The translations under genes and the position numbers were made by a program. Positions 22,541 to 37,500 of a DNA stretch of 64,000 nucleotides are shown one piece after another. Location: assembly GCA_019828595.1 (NCBI GenBank), contig JAHQRK010000008.1:868001-932000 (forward strand), written 5' to 3'. Below the pieces are notes generated by a model. It made no database searches. It was not told the DNA's origin and saw only the letters and a program-made list of their open reading frames with translations. How positions within the stretch are numbered: position 1 is the stretch's first letter; every line of letters begins with the position of its first letter. This DNA is from Aphanomyces cochlioides. Its lineage: Eukaryota > Oomycota > Saprolegniomycetes > Saprolegniales > Verrucalvaceae.

Positions 22541-25500
22541 ATACTATCGACGTTGCACTTACGTCCAGTGGACGTTGCTGATATGTATCCAGCAACGCCA
22601 CTTCAGACCGGTCTGGTTTTGGCCATGGTGAAAGATCCGACCGAGTATGTGCTTCAAAATATTTTTGATATTCGAGGCGATTTGGATTTTGAGAAATTTA
22701 AACATGCTTGGCACAAGTTGTCGATTCATGAGCCTCTATTGCGTACTGTATTTGTGTCGACAATATGTGGTATGGTACAAGTCGTCACGAAAGAGGATTT
22801 CAGCACTTGGACAATGTTGGAAGGTAAATGGCGAGAAGAGAATCTAGAAGCACAAACAAAGCAGTTTTTATTACAAGATCGCGAAAATGGATTTTCATTG
22901 TCGAATCTGTCGTATCACAGATTTACAGGAATACAAATCAACGGTATGAACAAATCTTGCGATTTCATTCAACCTGAAAATTTTAGATGGAAGCCTTCGA
23001 CTAATCTGGACAACTCATCATTCAATAATTGATGGATGGACCGGAAGCCTGGTTGCGCAAAAGTTGCGATCTATATGTCGGGGTGAAGCTTTCGTTCCCA
23101 GTTCAGTGTCTTTTAAGGATCACATCAAATGGTTGTCAGAGAGAGACGACACTAGCAGCAAGGAATTTTGGGAGCATTATTTACAAGGCATTGATCTCGC
23201 TGCTCCACTTCATTTCCCAAAACCTTACGAAAAAGTCGAGAGTGGACCAAAATATACTCTTATTCGTCAAATTATACAATTACCAGAAATCAACATGCTT
23301 TGTCGACAACTTGGCGTGACCCCAAGCAGTGTATTCCGGGCTGCCTGGGCTGTATTGCTTTATCAGTATACTCGTTGTGACGTGGTGAAATTTGGTTGTG
23401 CGATATCTGGTCGCGACACCAATATTCCAGGCATCGAAAGGTACGATCACACAGTTTGAAACTTTCCTCACGTAGTTGTAGCACTGTTGGTATTTTGATG
23501 AACACTATCCCTGTCATAGCTAAGTTATCCTCTGAGACTCTTGTTACTTCTCTGATATCATCGCTTCACTCTTCGTCCCTGGAAGTTATGCCTCACTCCC
23601 ATTGCGGTCACGAAGATATCAAGAAATGGTCTAGGGCTAAACTCGACCTTTTTGACACAATTATGATGTACGGTAGTTATCCTGAAGTAACCCCAGATCA
23701 TCACACAGCCTTTTCGATTAATTATCACGAGACCGATGAAAACGTCGATACGAATCTCGGCTTGGCTGTATATCCAGTTGAAAAAGGCTATCGCATTGAA
23801 ATTGGCGGGAATGTACGTGAGGTTGATCAGCGGATGTTTGACTATGTTACTGACCGTTTCGTTGAAATTGTTCGTCGTGTGGCATCATTGGAAGCCGCCT
23901 CTATCCCAGTTAATGCCCTCGACACGTTTGGTATAAGCGAGCGACAGGTGCTAGACTCGGTGATGGCTGGGCCAACAACTCCGCTGCCACATCGGCTGCT
24001 TCACGATGCTTTTTTGACCTGGGCAGAGCGCAGTCCAAGAGTGCCTGCATTAGAATTTGAAGGCGTGACTCTTAGTTATGAATCGCTGAATTTTCGGGCA
24101 AACTATGTGGCAAATCAGCTAGTCAAAATTGGAACGTCGCCGTCTGCACGTGTTGCTGTTATTATGGAGCGCTGCTTAGAATTTCCAATCGGCCTTCTCG
24201 GTGTTTTGAAAGCAGGTTGTACTATGATGCCTCTTGACGCGACCTTTCCAGCGTCGAGATTATCGTTTATTCTCTTAGACGCAAATGTTCAAGCCATAGT
24301 GACGACAACGTCGCAAACGCTCCAGATGCTAGAAATAGGTTTGTCGATTCCAGTGATTTATATCAGCTTGATTGATTCGGCAAGTGATACAATTACACCA
24401 ATTTCTCTCTCCTCACCTGACGATGAGGCGTATATTGTGTACACGTCTGGCTCCACCGGTAAACCAAAAGGCGTTCCTGTTCAGCATAAGGGTGCTGTCA
24501 ATGCTGTGCTAAACAGTGCATCCAAGATTCCGATTGAAGCAGGTCAACGCGTGATGCAATTTATGTCAATCGGCTTTGATGTGTGTCAATGGGAGATTTG
24601 GAAAACCCTCTCTAGTGGTGCAACCCTCGTCCTGCGTGGCACTGATCCCTACGGTACAGTAAAGACTGTTGATATGAGTATGTTCACGATCACTGCATTG
24701 ACTCAATTGGGCCACCCAAGTAATTATCCCAAACTAAAATGCATTGCAACAGGTGGTGAGTCCATGCCAACTTCATTGAAGGACTTGTGGAGTCCATACG
24801 TTCGTCTCGTGAATTGTTATGGCCCGTCAGAGTGCTCCATCACTACGCACTTTGAGATCATGTCAGTTGAGTCCCCAGTAATGATCGGAAGGCCCATCGA
24901 CAATGTTTTATCGTATGTGTTGGATGAGAACCAGCGACTCGTCCCAATTGGTGTAGTGGGTGAATTGTATCTTGGTGGTGTGTGTGTGTCCCAAGGATAT
25001 ATCAACTTGCATGAACAAACAGAACAACGATTTCTCCCGGATCCTTTTGCTGGTGAGAGCACGACTATGTTTCGAACTGGTGATTCCGCTCGCTTGTTGC
25101 CCGACGGCAACCTTCAAATCATGGGACGCTTGGACACTCAAGTGAAGGTGAAGGGGTATCGAGTCGAGCTCGATGAAGTTGCAGAAGCAATGATGCAACA
25201 TCCTCGAGTGATTTCAGCTGCTGCCATTCTAAAAAATAAAACACACCTGGTAGGGTACTTTTCCCCAGCCGATGTACCGGTGAATGAATTGCGACTTCTC
25301 GTAAGCGAACTCTTACCTGTATACATGGTTCCCGATATTTGGGTCGGATTACATTCACTGCCTGAAAGTGTAAACGGCAAGACAGACCGAAAGGCTCTCG
25401 AAGACATGGATGTGGTTATCGAAGTGGAAGACTTGTCATCGAGCAATGAAATTCTTTTGGCCAGAGTTTGGGCAGATGTACTTGACATAAAGTACGAAAG

Positions 25501-28500
25501 CGTTGGACGCACTACGTCGTTCTACTCACTTGGCGGGGACTCTATTTCTGCTATCCGTCTTGTTGCCAAAGCAAAGCAAGTGGGCCTAAATCTGACCAGC
25601 GCCAACGTCATGAAATTTCCAACACTTTCAGAAATGGCAGCAATTTCAAAAGATTACAAGCAGCAAAGAGATTTGGAAGAAACTCAGGTAGTCGGTCACG
25701 TCCCACTGACCCCTATTCAACACTTCAATTTCTTGCATCCATGGAAGAACGCAAATTTCTGGAACTTGTCATTCACAATACAACCACGCGAACCACTTGG
25801 TGTCTCCGATTTAGAGGAAGCCGTGACAAAGCTTGTGGCGCATCACGATGTGTTAAGAACTCGATTCTCGTACTCCGATTCGTCAGGATGGACCCAACAC
25901 ATCTTGGAAATGGATAATTTTGTCTTCTCGAAGGTCGAACGAATCGATGTATCAAGATTTGAGGAGTTGGAAAACGCTATTTTGGCGAAAGAAACGTCTT
26001 TGAATTTGGTGGATGGACCTGTGTATCGAGTGACCTTGTTTGTTGTTCCAGAAAATACCCGATATATTCATTTTACTTTGCATCATTCGATTACAGATTT
26101 GGTATCATGGCGCATTTTGATGGATGATTTGCAAACGTGTTTGTCAAAGAAGCCGTTGATGGCCAAGTCGACATCGTTCAAAGAATGGTCGGAGAAATTG
26201 ACTCAACAGGCGTTGCATTGGCATCCATCCAAGTGGTTGGAATTTATGGACGAAGATACAGTGGCGCCTGCAAATGCTTCAAGGTACGTTCTATAGTATG
26301 AGATACATCTGACGATAGTTTTGTGTACTTGTAGTTTTTCGCTTGTCAATACAAGAGGTGTACTGGAAGCTGAAGCAGCTTTGAAGCTCGACGCCGCCAA
26401 TCTGAAGTATGGGACGAATATTCAAGAAATTGCACTGGCTGCTCTGACAGGTGCTTGGGGGGAACTTCGAGGTGGTGATTGTCCGTTGCGTCTGATGATG
26501 GAAGGTCATGGTCGTGAACCATGGACCTCTGACTTGGATTTATCGAGTACGGTGGGTTGGTTTACTTGCGAGTATCCAGTTGTATTTTCTTCTTCTACAA
26601 ACTTGGCACATTTGTTGCGACAAGTGAAACAGAAATTGCGAGGATTGCCTGAAAAGGGGTTATCGTATGGAGCCATAAAATATCTTGTTCCTGATTCGGA
26701 CGAGATCAAATTCATCAAGGGGCATCGTCGACACAATTTATCGTTCAACTATATGGGTAAATTCCAGGAAGTTGGGTCAGGTAAGCGCATGTTTTCCATG
26801 ACGGAGGGTATTGATTTACCACAAATGGACTCGGATGAAGTGTCGTTTAGCCCAGGCTTGGCGAGTTTGCGTCATGTCGGTTCATCCTTGGTGTTGGATT
26901 TAGCGATTCCTGAGTGGATGTTGTCGCAAGCTGAGATTGAGAGTTGGTCCAAACTATGGATAGAATGGATGCACCGTACTATAGATCATTGTCTCGACGA
27001 GTCGACGATAGGTGGTCGCGTGCTTGCGGACGTTCCATTGCTCGGCTCATCGGATGTATTGAAGGAAGTCGAAGAAGGTCTTTTGGAGACTCTGAACTTA
27101 CGTCCGTTGGATATTGAAGATATTTACCCCGTGACAGGAATGCAGGCAGGTCTTTTATCAGCAATGATGCGTGATCCGAGCGAGTATGTGTTGCAGTCTG
27201 TGTTTGATATCATTGGTGACTTTGACTTCGAGCGATTGCAATCTAGCTGGAAGAAGCTATCTCTTGATATCCAAGTGCTTCGAACAGTGTTTGTGTCAAC
27301 TTCGCACGGAATTTACCAAGCGGTGACGAAGGACGATTTCAGTGAATGGCAATGGTTGGATGAGACATGGTCTGTGGATGATCTCGAGTCGAGAACGAAA
27401 GAATTGATGGTTAACGATCGTCTTCGTGGGTTTACACTGGCATCGAAGTCATTTCAGCGCTTTACTGGAATTCGTGTATCAGGTACGGTAAAATGTATCA
27501 ACTGCAGGTCATGTGTGTAATTTAGATGGTCGAACTCGAGTTCTATGGACTCAACATCACTCTTTGGTTGATGGGTGGACATTGTCTTTGATGCGCGATA
27601 GGCTGGTTCAAATTTGTTTCAACAAGCATGAGCGGGCGAATTTTATTCAATTCAAAAGCTACATTCAATGGCTTTCTAATCAGCCTCGAGACATGGGACA
27701 ATTGTTTTGGTCAAAGGCATTAGCTGATGTGAACAACGCTTCTTCATTATCGCTTGCGAAGCCGCATGTGTTGCCGTCAGATATGCGCATTAAATATCAA
27801 AAGGTGGAAACTCTCTTGAGTCTTCCTGACGTGACAAATGTTTGCCGACACCTTGGAGTCACTGTAAGCTCTGTGTTTCGTGCAGGTTGGGCAGTCCTCT
27901 TGAAGCATTACACAAGGAGCGATTGGGTTATGTTTGGCTCCATCGCTTCTGGTCGTGACAGTAATATTGATGGAGTGGAGCGGTAAGAAATGCTCTATTT
28001 ATTGATACTAAGTGTTTTTTAGGATGGTTGGAGTGTCTATAAATGCAATTCCAATATTGTCTCATACAAAATCAACATCCACGATACAAGACGCAATTGA
28101 AGATATGCACGCCTACTCTGCGGCGACTGTTCAGCACGCTCATCACAGCCTTCTTGATATCAAACAATGGAGTGGAATGACCGCACGCAAGAATTTCTTT
28201 GATTCTATAATGGGATATCAAAATTTTCCTGTAACTGAACTGGAAGCAAACACTGCACGCCCTTTTGCACTTGAGTTTCAAGTCGCAGAAGAGTTCGCAG
28301 ACTCAATGATAAGCGTCATCGCTGAGCCAGCAGGGCCAGATTATTCTGTGACTATCACCTATCAAACAAGTGAAGTCGATCGTTTTGTGGTTGAAACTAT
28401 GCTTGAGAGATACACAAGTATATTGAAGCGAATGGCCACAGTGTCAAATCTAAGTGAAACAATCGCGAGCCTCGACCAACCATCGCAGAGTGAACTTGGC

Positions 28501-31500
28501 GTCATACAATCATCAACATTTGTTAACGATGTCGAACTCCCTTACAAACTCTTGCACCATGCGTTTGAATCAAGAGCTCTGGAGTTCCCCGATTTGAGAG
28601 CTGTGGAATACGAAGAATCCTGGTTGTCTTACAGTCAATTGAATTCTCACGCCAACACGTTGGCGAGTATGTTGGTATCGATTGGTGCCCAAACTGGTCG
28701 CCGTGTTGCTGTGGTCATGGATAGATCTCTTGAGCTCATCGTCGGTTTATTGGCAGTGCTAAAAACTGGCGCTTCAATGATGCCTGTTGACGCTTCATTT
28801 CCTGCAAATCGAATATTGTACATGTTGGAAGATTCAAACGCAATAGCAGTGGTCACAATGAGAGAGCACAAAGAAAATATCGAGGAAATGCAGTTGAGTG
28901 TACCTGTGGTGTATACTAGCGTAAAAGAATTGGATAAAAATCCAGTCGAGCTTCAAACATCAATGTGTCACAAGGCAACGCCAAACGACGAGGTGTATGT
29001 GGTTTATACTTCGGGTTCCACAGGTAAACCAAAAGGTGTCCCTGTATTGCACCGTAGCGCCGTGAATGCTGTGTTTGTGACCAGATCTCACGTTCCAGTT
29101 GAAGTTGGAGACCGTGTTATTCAGTTTATGGCGATTGGGTTTGATGTTTGCCAATGGGAAATTTGGAAGGCATTGTCAAATGGGGCTACTCTTGTTTTCC
29201 GAGGGTCTGACCCGTATAAAACTCTCCAAACAGTAAATGTACTGCTCTTTACGGTATCAGGGGTGCAAAAACTGGGCGACCCAATGAACTATCCAAATAT
29301 CAAGGTCATTACAATTGGGGGGGAGTCCATACCTTCGACGCTGAAGGATTTATGGAGTCCACATGTTCGTTTGGTAAATTGCTATGGTCCCTCAGAGTGT
29401 TGTATTGCTACCCATTGTGCAGTGATGTCATTTGATGCACCTGTGAGTATTGGACGGCCAATCGACAATGTCTGGTCGTATGTGCTGGATGAGAACCAAC
29501 GTGTTGTTCCTGTCGGTGTGGTTGGCGAACTATATTTGGGTGGTATTTGTGTGTCGCCTGGGTATATCAATTTGCCTGATCAAACAGAAATGCGTTTTAT
29601 CTCAAATCCTTTTGTGGCAGATGGTGGATTGATGTATCGCACTGGTGACAGCGCTAGGGTGACCCCAGAAGGAAACATACAGATTCTCGGCCGACTCGAC
29701 ACTCAAGTGAAATTGAAAGGCTATCGTGTCGAGCTGGATGAAGTCGCAGAAGTAATAACGCAGCATCCGTCAGTGAAGGAGGCAGCCGCTATAGTGAAGG
29801 ATAAAGTACATCTTGTGGGATACTTTACACCTGCAAACGTGGATATTGTTGAATTGGAAACGTTTGTAGCCAGCATGCTTCCTGTTTACATGGTACCAAG
29901 CGTGTGGGTAGGTTTGGATGAAATGCCAATTAGTACGAACGGCAAGATTGACAAAAAGGCATTGGAAGCTTTGGAAATCGACATTTTTGTGGACGAGCTA
30001 GAATCCGAGCCCGAAAGACGCATGGCTGAGATATGGGCAACCGTGCTGGAAGTAAATATTGCTGAGATTGGTCGCAATTCGTCCTTTTTCGCACTCGGTG
30101 GTGATTCTATTTCAGCTCTGCGAGTGATTGCAGAATGTGCTCGTCATGGCATAGTATCAACAGTTGCAGAACTGTTTAAGGTTTCAACGCTGAGTCGATT
30201 CACTGCCAGTACAAACAGTCAAGCTGATTGGAGTTGGCCTCCTGTGTCGGTGGCTCATGATGTAATCGATGAAATAGTCTCTACGTGGTCTGCGGCCCTC
30301 GGGCTAACTGATTTTGTTATCTATCCTGTAACTCCACTCCAAGCGGGAATGGTGTATCAAACTATTCAGATGTCGACAGCGTATGTGATGCATTTGCCGA
30401 TTGCATTGGCAGATGATGTTGATGCCAACAACGTCATAAATGCTTTCCTGGAACTCGTTGGGCGGAACGAAATTCTCCGTACTACTTTTGTGACGACAAC
30501 GAAGGGAATTTTTCAAATCATTCGACAGGATACGGAATTCTTTGAGGTCAATCAAGTTGCTGTTCCATCCTTGGATGACTTATTGGAGTCAACATATTGT
30601 CGCGGCTTTGCCATTGGTGATAAGTGCTTTTGCCGTTTGACAATTTTGACGACTCCTTCAGAACGTTATGCCTTAATGACAATCCATCATGCGTTGTACG
30701 ATGGCTGGTCAACGAGCATGATTGTATCTGACTTTCTGAGCCTTCTTGACGGTCAAGAAGTGATAGATCGACCACCGTTCCGCAATGTGATTGACTATAT
30801 TGAAGCACAAGACAAGGAAGAAACTGAGTCGTTCTGGCGAACGTACCTTGATGGCGCGACTTCACACGATTTGACTCTTGGAAAGGCGGGTACTGAAGAA
30901 TGTAACTCATCGTTGTCATTAATTGCATCGGTGTCGATGAATGAGTTGACGGTTACAGCAAAAGAATATAGCTCGACAGTGGCAGTAATGGCTAAATTGG
31001 CATGGGCTGCGACACTGCGCAAATATACCCGTTCGAATGGCGTGGTGTTTGGTCAAGTAATGGCAAATCGAGATATCCCAGTGTCAGGTGCAGAGAGGTG
31101 CGTTGGATGCATAATTGGCAGGCAATAATATCTTGCGTAGGATCTTAGGGCCACTCTTAAGCACTGTTCCATGCCGCGTAGAGTTCGATGACAAATCTTC
31201 ATTATCTAGTCTTGTATCCATGGTCCAGGAGCAGCAAGGACTTGTGGCTAATCATTCACATGCCAGTTTGGTTGACATCAAGAAATGGTGTGGAGTTGAA
31301 GGCGACTTGTATGATACTCTTTTTGTGTATCAGAACCTACCAGATACACCAATGCAACCAGAATTTGAAGATGATGTTACTGCTTCCATTCAATACGCAG
31401 TAGACCATGCATTTGAACTGATTGTAGAACCCAATTCGACGAATTTGACTGTCCGATGTGCATTTAATCCCTCCAACATGACATGGAGAGATGCCCGATG

Positions 31501-34500
31501 GTTATTGGAAGAATATGATTACACCCTGAAGCAAATGTTTATCACTATGGAACCCTCGAGTGAGCTTTCAGCGTTGTGGGAATTATCCAGCGTTCAAAAT
31601 GAGGTAATTTTTTCAGCAACACGTGGTATCCACGCTGATTTACCGTTCTCGTTGCTACATCATGCGTTTGAAAAGAGATCTAGAAGTCACCCTGACTTTC
31701 CTGCGATTGAGTTTGAAGGCCAAAGCCTGTCGTACCGTGAACTGGATTCTACAGCCAACACGTTGGCAAGCAAATTGGTCGGTTTAGGAATTCGCTGTGG
31801 GTGTCGCGTGGCTGTGATCATGGAGCGGTGTTTGGAATTTCCTATTGGGTTGCTGGCCGTCTTGAAAGCCGGAGCTGCAATGATGCCGTTGGACGCCATG
31901 TTTCCAGCCTCTCGACTCACGTATCTACTTTCTGACGCAAGTGCAGCAGCTGTGATAACTACTGAAGCGTATCGCTACCGCATAGACGAATTGAAGTTAT
32001 CGATTCCTGTTGTGTACATCAACTCTGAAGATTTAGCAACGAATCCGCTCGAGTATTCTCCGTCTTCTGAAAACATTGCCTCTCCAGAGGATGAAGCGTA
32101 CATTGTTTATACGTCGGGATCCACGGGTAAACCCAAGGGTGTGCCTGTCCTCCACAAGGGCGCAGTGAATACGATGATGCATGGCACAATCAAATTTGAT
32201 CTCGAGGGAGCTCGTATGCTTCAATTTTTTGCCGTTGGTTTCGATGGTTTTCAGTGGGATATGTGGTTGGCCCTCACGCAGGGTGCGACTCTTGTACTTC
32301 GAAGCAACAATAATCTGGATGACCTCTTGTCTACGATTGATATTGTGTCAATAACACCAACGGGCTTGGCGCTATTGGGAGACCCCAATAAATATCCTCG
32401 ACTCCGATGCGTCGGTGTTGGAGGAGAATCAGTACCGACTGCGTTGCGAGAATTGTGGGCTGATAAGGTTCGTTTCATAAATTGTTATGGGCCTAGTGAA
32501 TGTAGTATGGTAACACACCTTGAACTCATATCTCCAGGTCAAGCGATTTCAATCGGAAACCCATTTACCAACGTGAATTCTTACGTCTTGGATGATCTTC
32601 AGCGACCAGTACCAATCGGGGTGATTGGTGAATTGTATTTGGGTGGAGTATGCGTTTCGCCATCTTATATTAATTTGCCAGAAGAGACAGCGACGAGGTT
32701 TTTGGCAGATCCGTTTACCGGTGGTCGTATGTTCCGTACGGGCGATGTCGCCCGCCTGTTATCGAACGGCAAAATGGAAGTTTTGGGTCGTCAAGACAGC
32801 CAGGTGAAATTAAAGGGGTATCGAATTGAGTTAGATGAAGTAGCCGAAGCTATGATGCAACATCCTCGAGTGACCACCGCTGCTGCGATTGTGAAGAACA
32901 AGACTCAATTAATTGGGTACTTCACGCCTGCTAATGTCTCCACAGTCGAGCTACGCCAAACTGTAGCAGACATTCTTCCAACGTACATGGTGCCTAGTAT
33001 ATGGGTGGGATTAGATAACATGCCTCAAAACGTGAATGGCAAGACTGACAAGAAAGCTTTGGAAGCGATGGATATAGTGCTTGAAGTGGACACGCCTGAA
33101 ACTGATGAAGAAAAGCAAATGGCACAAGTTTGGGCCAATGTGTTGAATATCAATGTGGACGACATTGGTCGAAATTCATCTTTCATTGAGCTTGGCGGAG
33201 ACTCAATTTCGGCAATCAAAGTGGTTGCTGCATGCAGTGCGCTTGGGGTGTCTATTTCTACTGCTCAATTGTTTAAGGGAGCCGTTTTGAGTAGAGTTGC
33301 TGAGATCTCAACCAAACTTGGATGTACCATTTGGCCGTCTGTATATCTTGAAAAAGAAGTTGTCGATGAGATTACAGAATCATGGTCGAGGAAACTCAAT
33401 TTAGATAATTTCATTGTCTATCCCCCGTCGCCATTGCAAGCAGGCATGGTGTATGCGACGTTGAATAACCCTTCCTCGTATGTAGCGCAAATGCCAGTGG
33501 TGCTTGAAGAGAACACGACGACGGATGCACTTATGACTGCATTTAAACAACTCGTGGAAAGACATGAAATCCTGCGCACTACATTTGCAACGTCCACCTC
33601 CGGTATTGTTCAAGTGATTCGAAGCGACATCGTTGGTCTGAAAGTCGAAACATCTTCGTTGGAACTGGAAAATTTCCTCTCAGATGATCTCGCTCGTGGC
33701 TTTAGCCTCGGTGACAAGTATTTCTGTCGTTTGACGATAGTGACTTCAAACAGCCAAAGGACTGCTATTTTGACATTACATCATGCATTGTACGATGGTT
33801 GGACTGTAGGAATGCTTTTGTCGGACTTATTGTGTCTCGTTCGTGGAGAAGAAGTGGTGGATCGTCCTCCGTTCCGCCGAGTTGTCGATTACATAGAAGC
33901 GCAAGATAAAATTGCTACACAAGATTACTGGAGTACATACTTGTCTGGTGTCGTGCCGAGCCACTTGGCTGGAGCCAGCAATATTGCTTATAGCTCTGAA
34001 GGAGACAGTCGTCCTTTGTCCTTGGTTACGACTTTGCCGCTTGCGTCAATGATCGAAGTAGCCAAAAAGTTGGGAATTACGGTTGCCGTTTTCGTCAAGC
34101 TAGCTTGGGCTATTACATTACGCAAGTATACAAGATCAAACGATGTAGTGTTTGGGCAAGTCCTTGCAAACCGCGATATTCCCGTGCAGGGTGCTGAGAG
34201 GTATGTTTTCTGCTGATGCATCATTGCTCATGATGAAAATTATTTTGTAGGATACTTGGTCCTCTCCTCAGCACGGTTCCGTGTCGTGTACAGTTCGATG
34301 ATTCCAAGTCGGCCAAAGAACTGGCTTCAGTTGTGCAGTCTCAGCATGGTTTAGCGACCATTCATTCGTATGCAAGTTTGACTGACATAAAGCACTGGAG
34401 TGGTGCTGAAGCCAACTTGTACGATTCCCTCTTTGTGTATCAAAATTTGCCTGACGTGCCAACTAATCCAAATGACGACGACAATGACGCGACGAATGAG

Positions 34501-37500
34501 CCAATTCATTCTGGTTCGGACAACAATTACGAGCTCATCGTTGAACCTAATGGACAGATCATGAAAGTTCGTTCACACTTCAATCCGTCGAAATTGACAT
34601 GGAGTGACGCTCGAAACATCTTGATGGAGTTTGATTACTCTCTTACACAATTACACAATGTGGCCAAAAAGTCAGGTTGTGTGTCTGAATTCTGGCATCT
34701 TTCTCCCGAACAAGAGTCGTTTATCCATTCAGCAACACGTGGTGGATCAGAGAAAGAGTTGCCATTTGAGCTGTTACACCATGGGTTTGAAGCTAGAGCG
34801 ATATCCGAACCAGATGTCCAAGCAGTGGAATTTAAAGACACTTCTCTTTCTTATAGAGAATTAAATGCGCAAGCAGACACTGTAGCATATTTACTGTATT
34901 CTGAAGGTATTTATGTCGGATCGAATGTTGCCGTCATCATGGAGAGATCATTGGAATTCGTCATTGGTTTATTAGGAGTCCTCAAGGCTGGTGGTGCACA
35001 GGTTCCGATTGATGCCACTTTCCCAGCAAATAGGATTACTCATATGCTTATTGATGCAAATGTAGAGGCCATTGTGACAACTGAAGCATACCGGGAACGT
35101 ATTGTCGAGTTAGCCGTGGAGATTCCAGTGATGTATATCAATTCGAATGATCTTGCAGAGAATGCCCACCCGCTCGACAGCAGGAATAAAAAACCTGCGT
35201 CAAGGGATGATATTGCGTTTGTTGTGTATACTTCAGGATCGACTGGTAAACCAAAGGGCGTTCCAGTAATGCATAAGAGTATGATCAATACCGTGACCCA
35301 TGGAGCTGAAAAGTTTGACTTTAAAGCAGCTCGCATTTTGCAATTTTTGGCTATTGGATTTGATATGTGTCAATGGGATGTTTGGACTACCTTAACTCAT
35401 GGCGGTACATTAGTCCTCCGGAACGACGTAAACTTGGACGACCTGTTGAAGACTATTGACATGGTGACTCTTACTCCAACTGGATTGTCTCTTCTTGGTG
35501 ACCCTAAACAATACCCACGCCTCCGATGCGTTGCCACAGCAGGTGAAGCTTTGCCTGCTCCTCTGGCTGCACTGTGGAGTAAACACGTTCAGTACGTTAA
35601 TGGTTATGGTCCTTGTGAGACTTGTATTTGTACTCATTTTGAAGTATTATATCCTGACAGCCCTATTACGATTGGTAAACCCATCGCAAACGTGAATTCA
35701 TACGTTCTTGACGCCGAACAGCGGCCTGTGCCAGTGGGAGTCATTGGTGAGATGTACCTGGGCGGAATTTGTGTTTCGCCATCGTATATCAACTTGCCCA
35801 AAGAAACTGCAGCCAGATTCATGGATGATCCATTCGCCGGAGGAACAATGTATCGCTCTGGTGATATGGCCCGCTTACTACCGAATGGCAATTTCGAGAT
35901 TCTAGGTAGAAAAGACAATCAAGTCAAACTAAAAGGCTACCGAATCGAGTTGGATGAAGTATCAGAGGCAATGATGAAACATCCTGATGTCAGTTTGGCT
36001 GCAGCAATTGTGAAGGATAAAACACATTTAGTGGGTTACTTCACACCTTCGAATGTCAACGTGAGCGAGTTGCGATCCGTTGTTGCGAGTCTGTTGCCAG
36101 TGTACATGATTCCTGCTGTTTGGATTGGCTTAGAAATAATGCCACTCAACACAAATAACAAAGTCGACAGAATGACTTTGCAATCTTTGGAGATTAAAAT
36201 ATCTTTGGATACTCTCGAGACAGATCTGGAAATGAGTCTGGCCCAGGTTTGGGCGGACGTATTAAATGTCGATGCCAGTGAGATTGGTCGCCACACATCA
36301 TTTTTTGCCCTTGGTGGTGACTCCATCTCAGCCATTCGACTTGTCGCAAAGGCGAAACAAGTTGGACTGACACTATCGAGCACTAAAGTCATAAAATTCC
36401 CAACCATAGCCGAAATGGCTAGTGTAGCAAAACGACAAGGGAAATCTGTTTCTGTTCATGCACCTGCAACAGGCAACGTCCCTTTAACACCAATCCAACA
36501 CTTCAATTTCTCTCTGCCCTGGAAGAACGTGAATTTCTGGAACTTGTCATTTACAATTCAACCACGCGAACCGCTCGAAGTTTCAGATTTAGAGGAAGCT
36601 GTGACAAGTCTTGTGTCGCATCATGATGTTTTGAGAACTCGATTCTCGTACTCCGATTCGTCAGGATGGACCCAACACATCTTGGAAATGGATAATTTTG
36701 TCTTCTCGAAGGTCGAACGAGTCGATGTATCAAGATTTGAGGAGTTGGAAAACGCTATTTTGGCGAAAGAAACGTCTTTGAATTTGGTGGATGGACCTGT
36801 GTATCGAGTGACCTTGTTTGTTGTTCCAGAAAATACCCAATATATTCATTTTACTTTGCATCATACGATTACAGATTTGGTATCATGGCGCATTTTGATG
36901 GATGATTTGCAAACGTGTTTGTCAAAGAAGCCGTTGATGGCCAAGTCGACATCGTTCAAAGAATGGTCGGAGAAATTGACTCAACAGGCGTTGCATTGGG
37001 ATCCATCCAAGTGGTTGGAATATATGGACGAAGATACAGTGGCGCCTGCAAATGCTTCAAGGTACGTTCTATAGTATGAGATACATCTGACGATAGTTTT
37101 GTGTACTTGTAGTTTTTCGCTTGTCAATACAAGAGGTGTACTGGAAGCTGAAGCAGCTTTGAAGCTCGACGCCGCCAATCTGAAGTATGGGACAAATATT
37201 CAAGAAATTGCACTGGCTGCTCTGACAGGTGCTTTGGGGGAACTTCGAGGTGGTGATTGTCCGTTGCGTCTGATGATGGAAGGTCATGGTCGTGAACCAT
37301 GGACCTCTGACTTGGATTTATCGAGTACGGTGGGTTGGTTCACTTGCATGTTTCCTACTGTATTCTCGTCAAGCTCTGATATTTCATATTTGTTGCGACA
37401 AGTGAAACAGAAATTGCGAGGATTGCCTGAAATGGGTTTATCGTATGGAGCCATAAAATATCTGGTATTGGATTCAGACAAGGTCAAAGTCATAAAAGAC

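Larger units (their letters stand above)
25856..34739 (+). repeat. NRPS internal duplication, copy 1
   Basis: This stretch (late E2 through C5) is repeated at 36634-45516, including its introns, with only scattered single-base changes over most of its length. Divergent patches are limited to E2/E5 (26562-26906) and to parts of A4/A7. Equality of introns shows a recent DNA-level duplication. Confidence 0.85.

Noticed and set aside
36150..36190. Loss of the A10 lysine in A5
   Set aside because: The motif is NNKVDRMTL, unusual at the second residue and near the end, but the catalytic Lys is still present.
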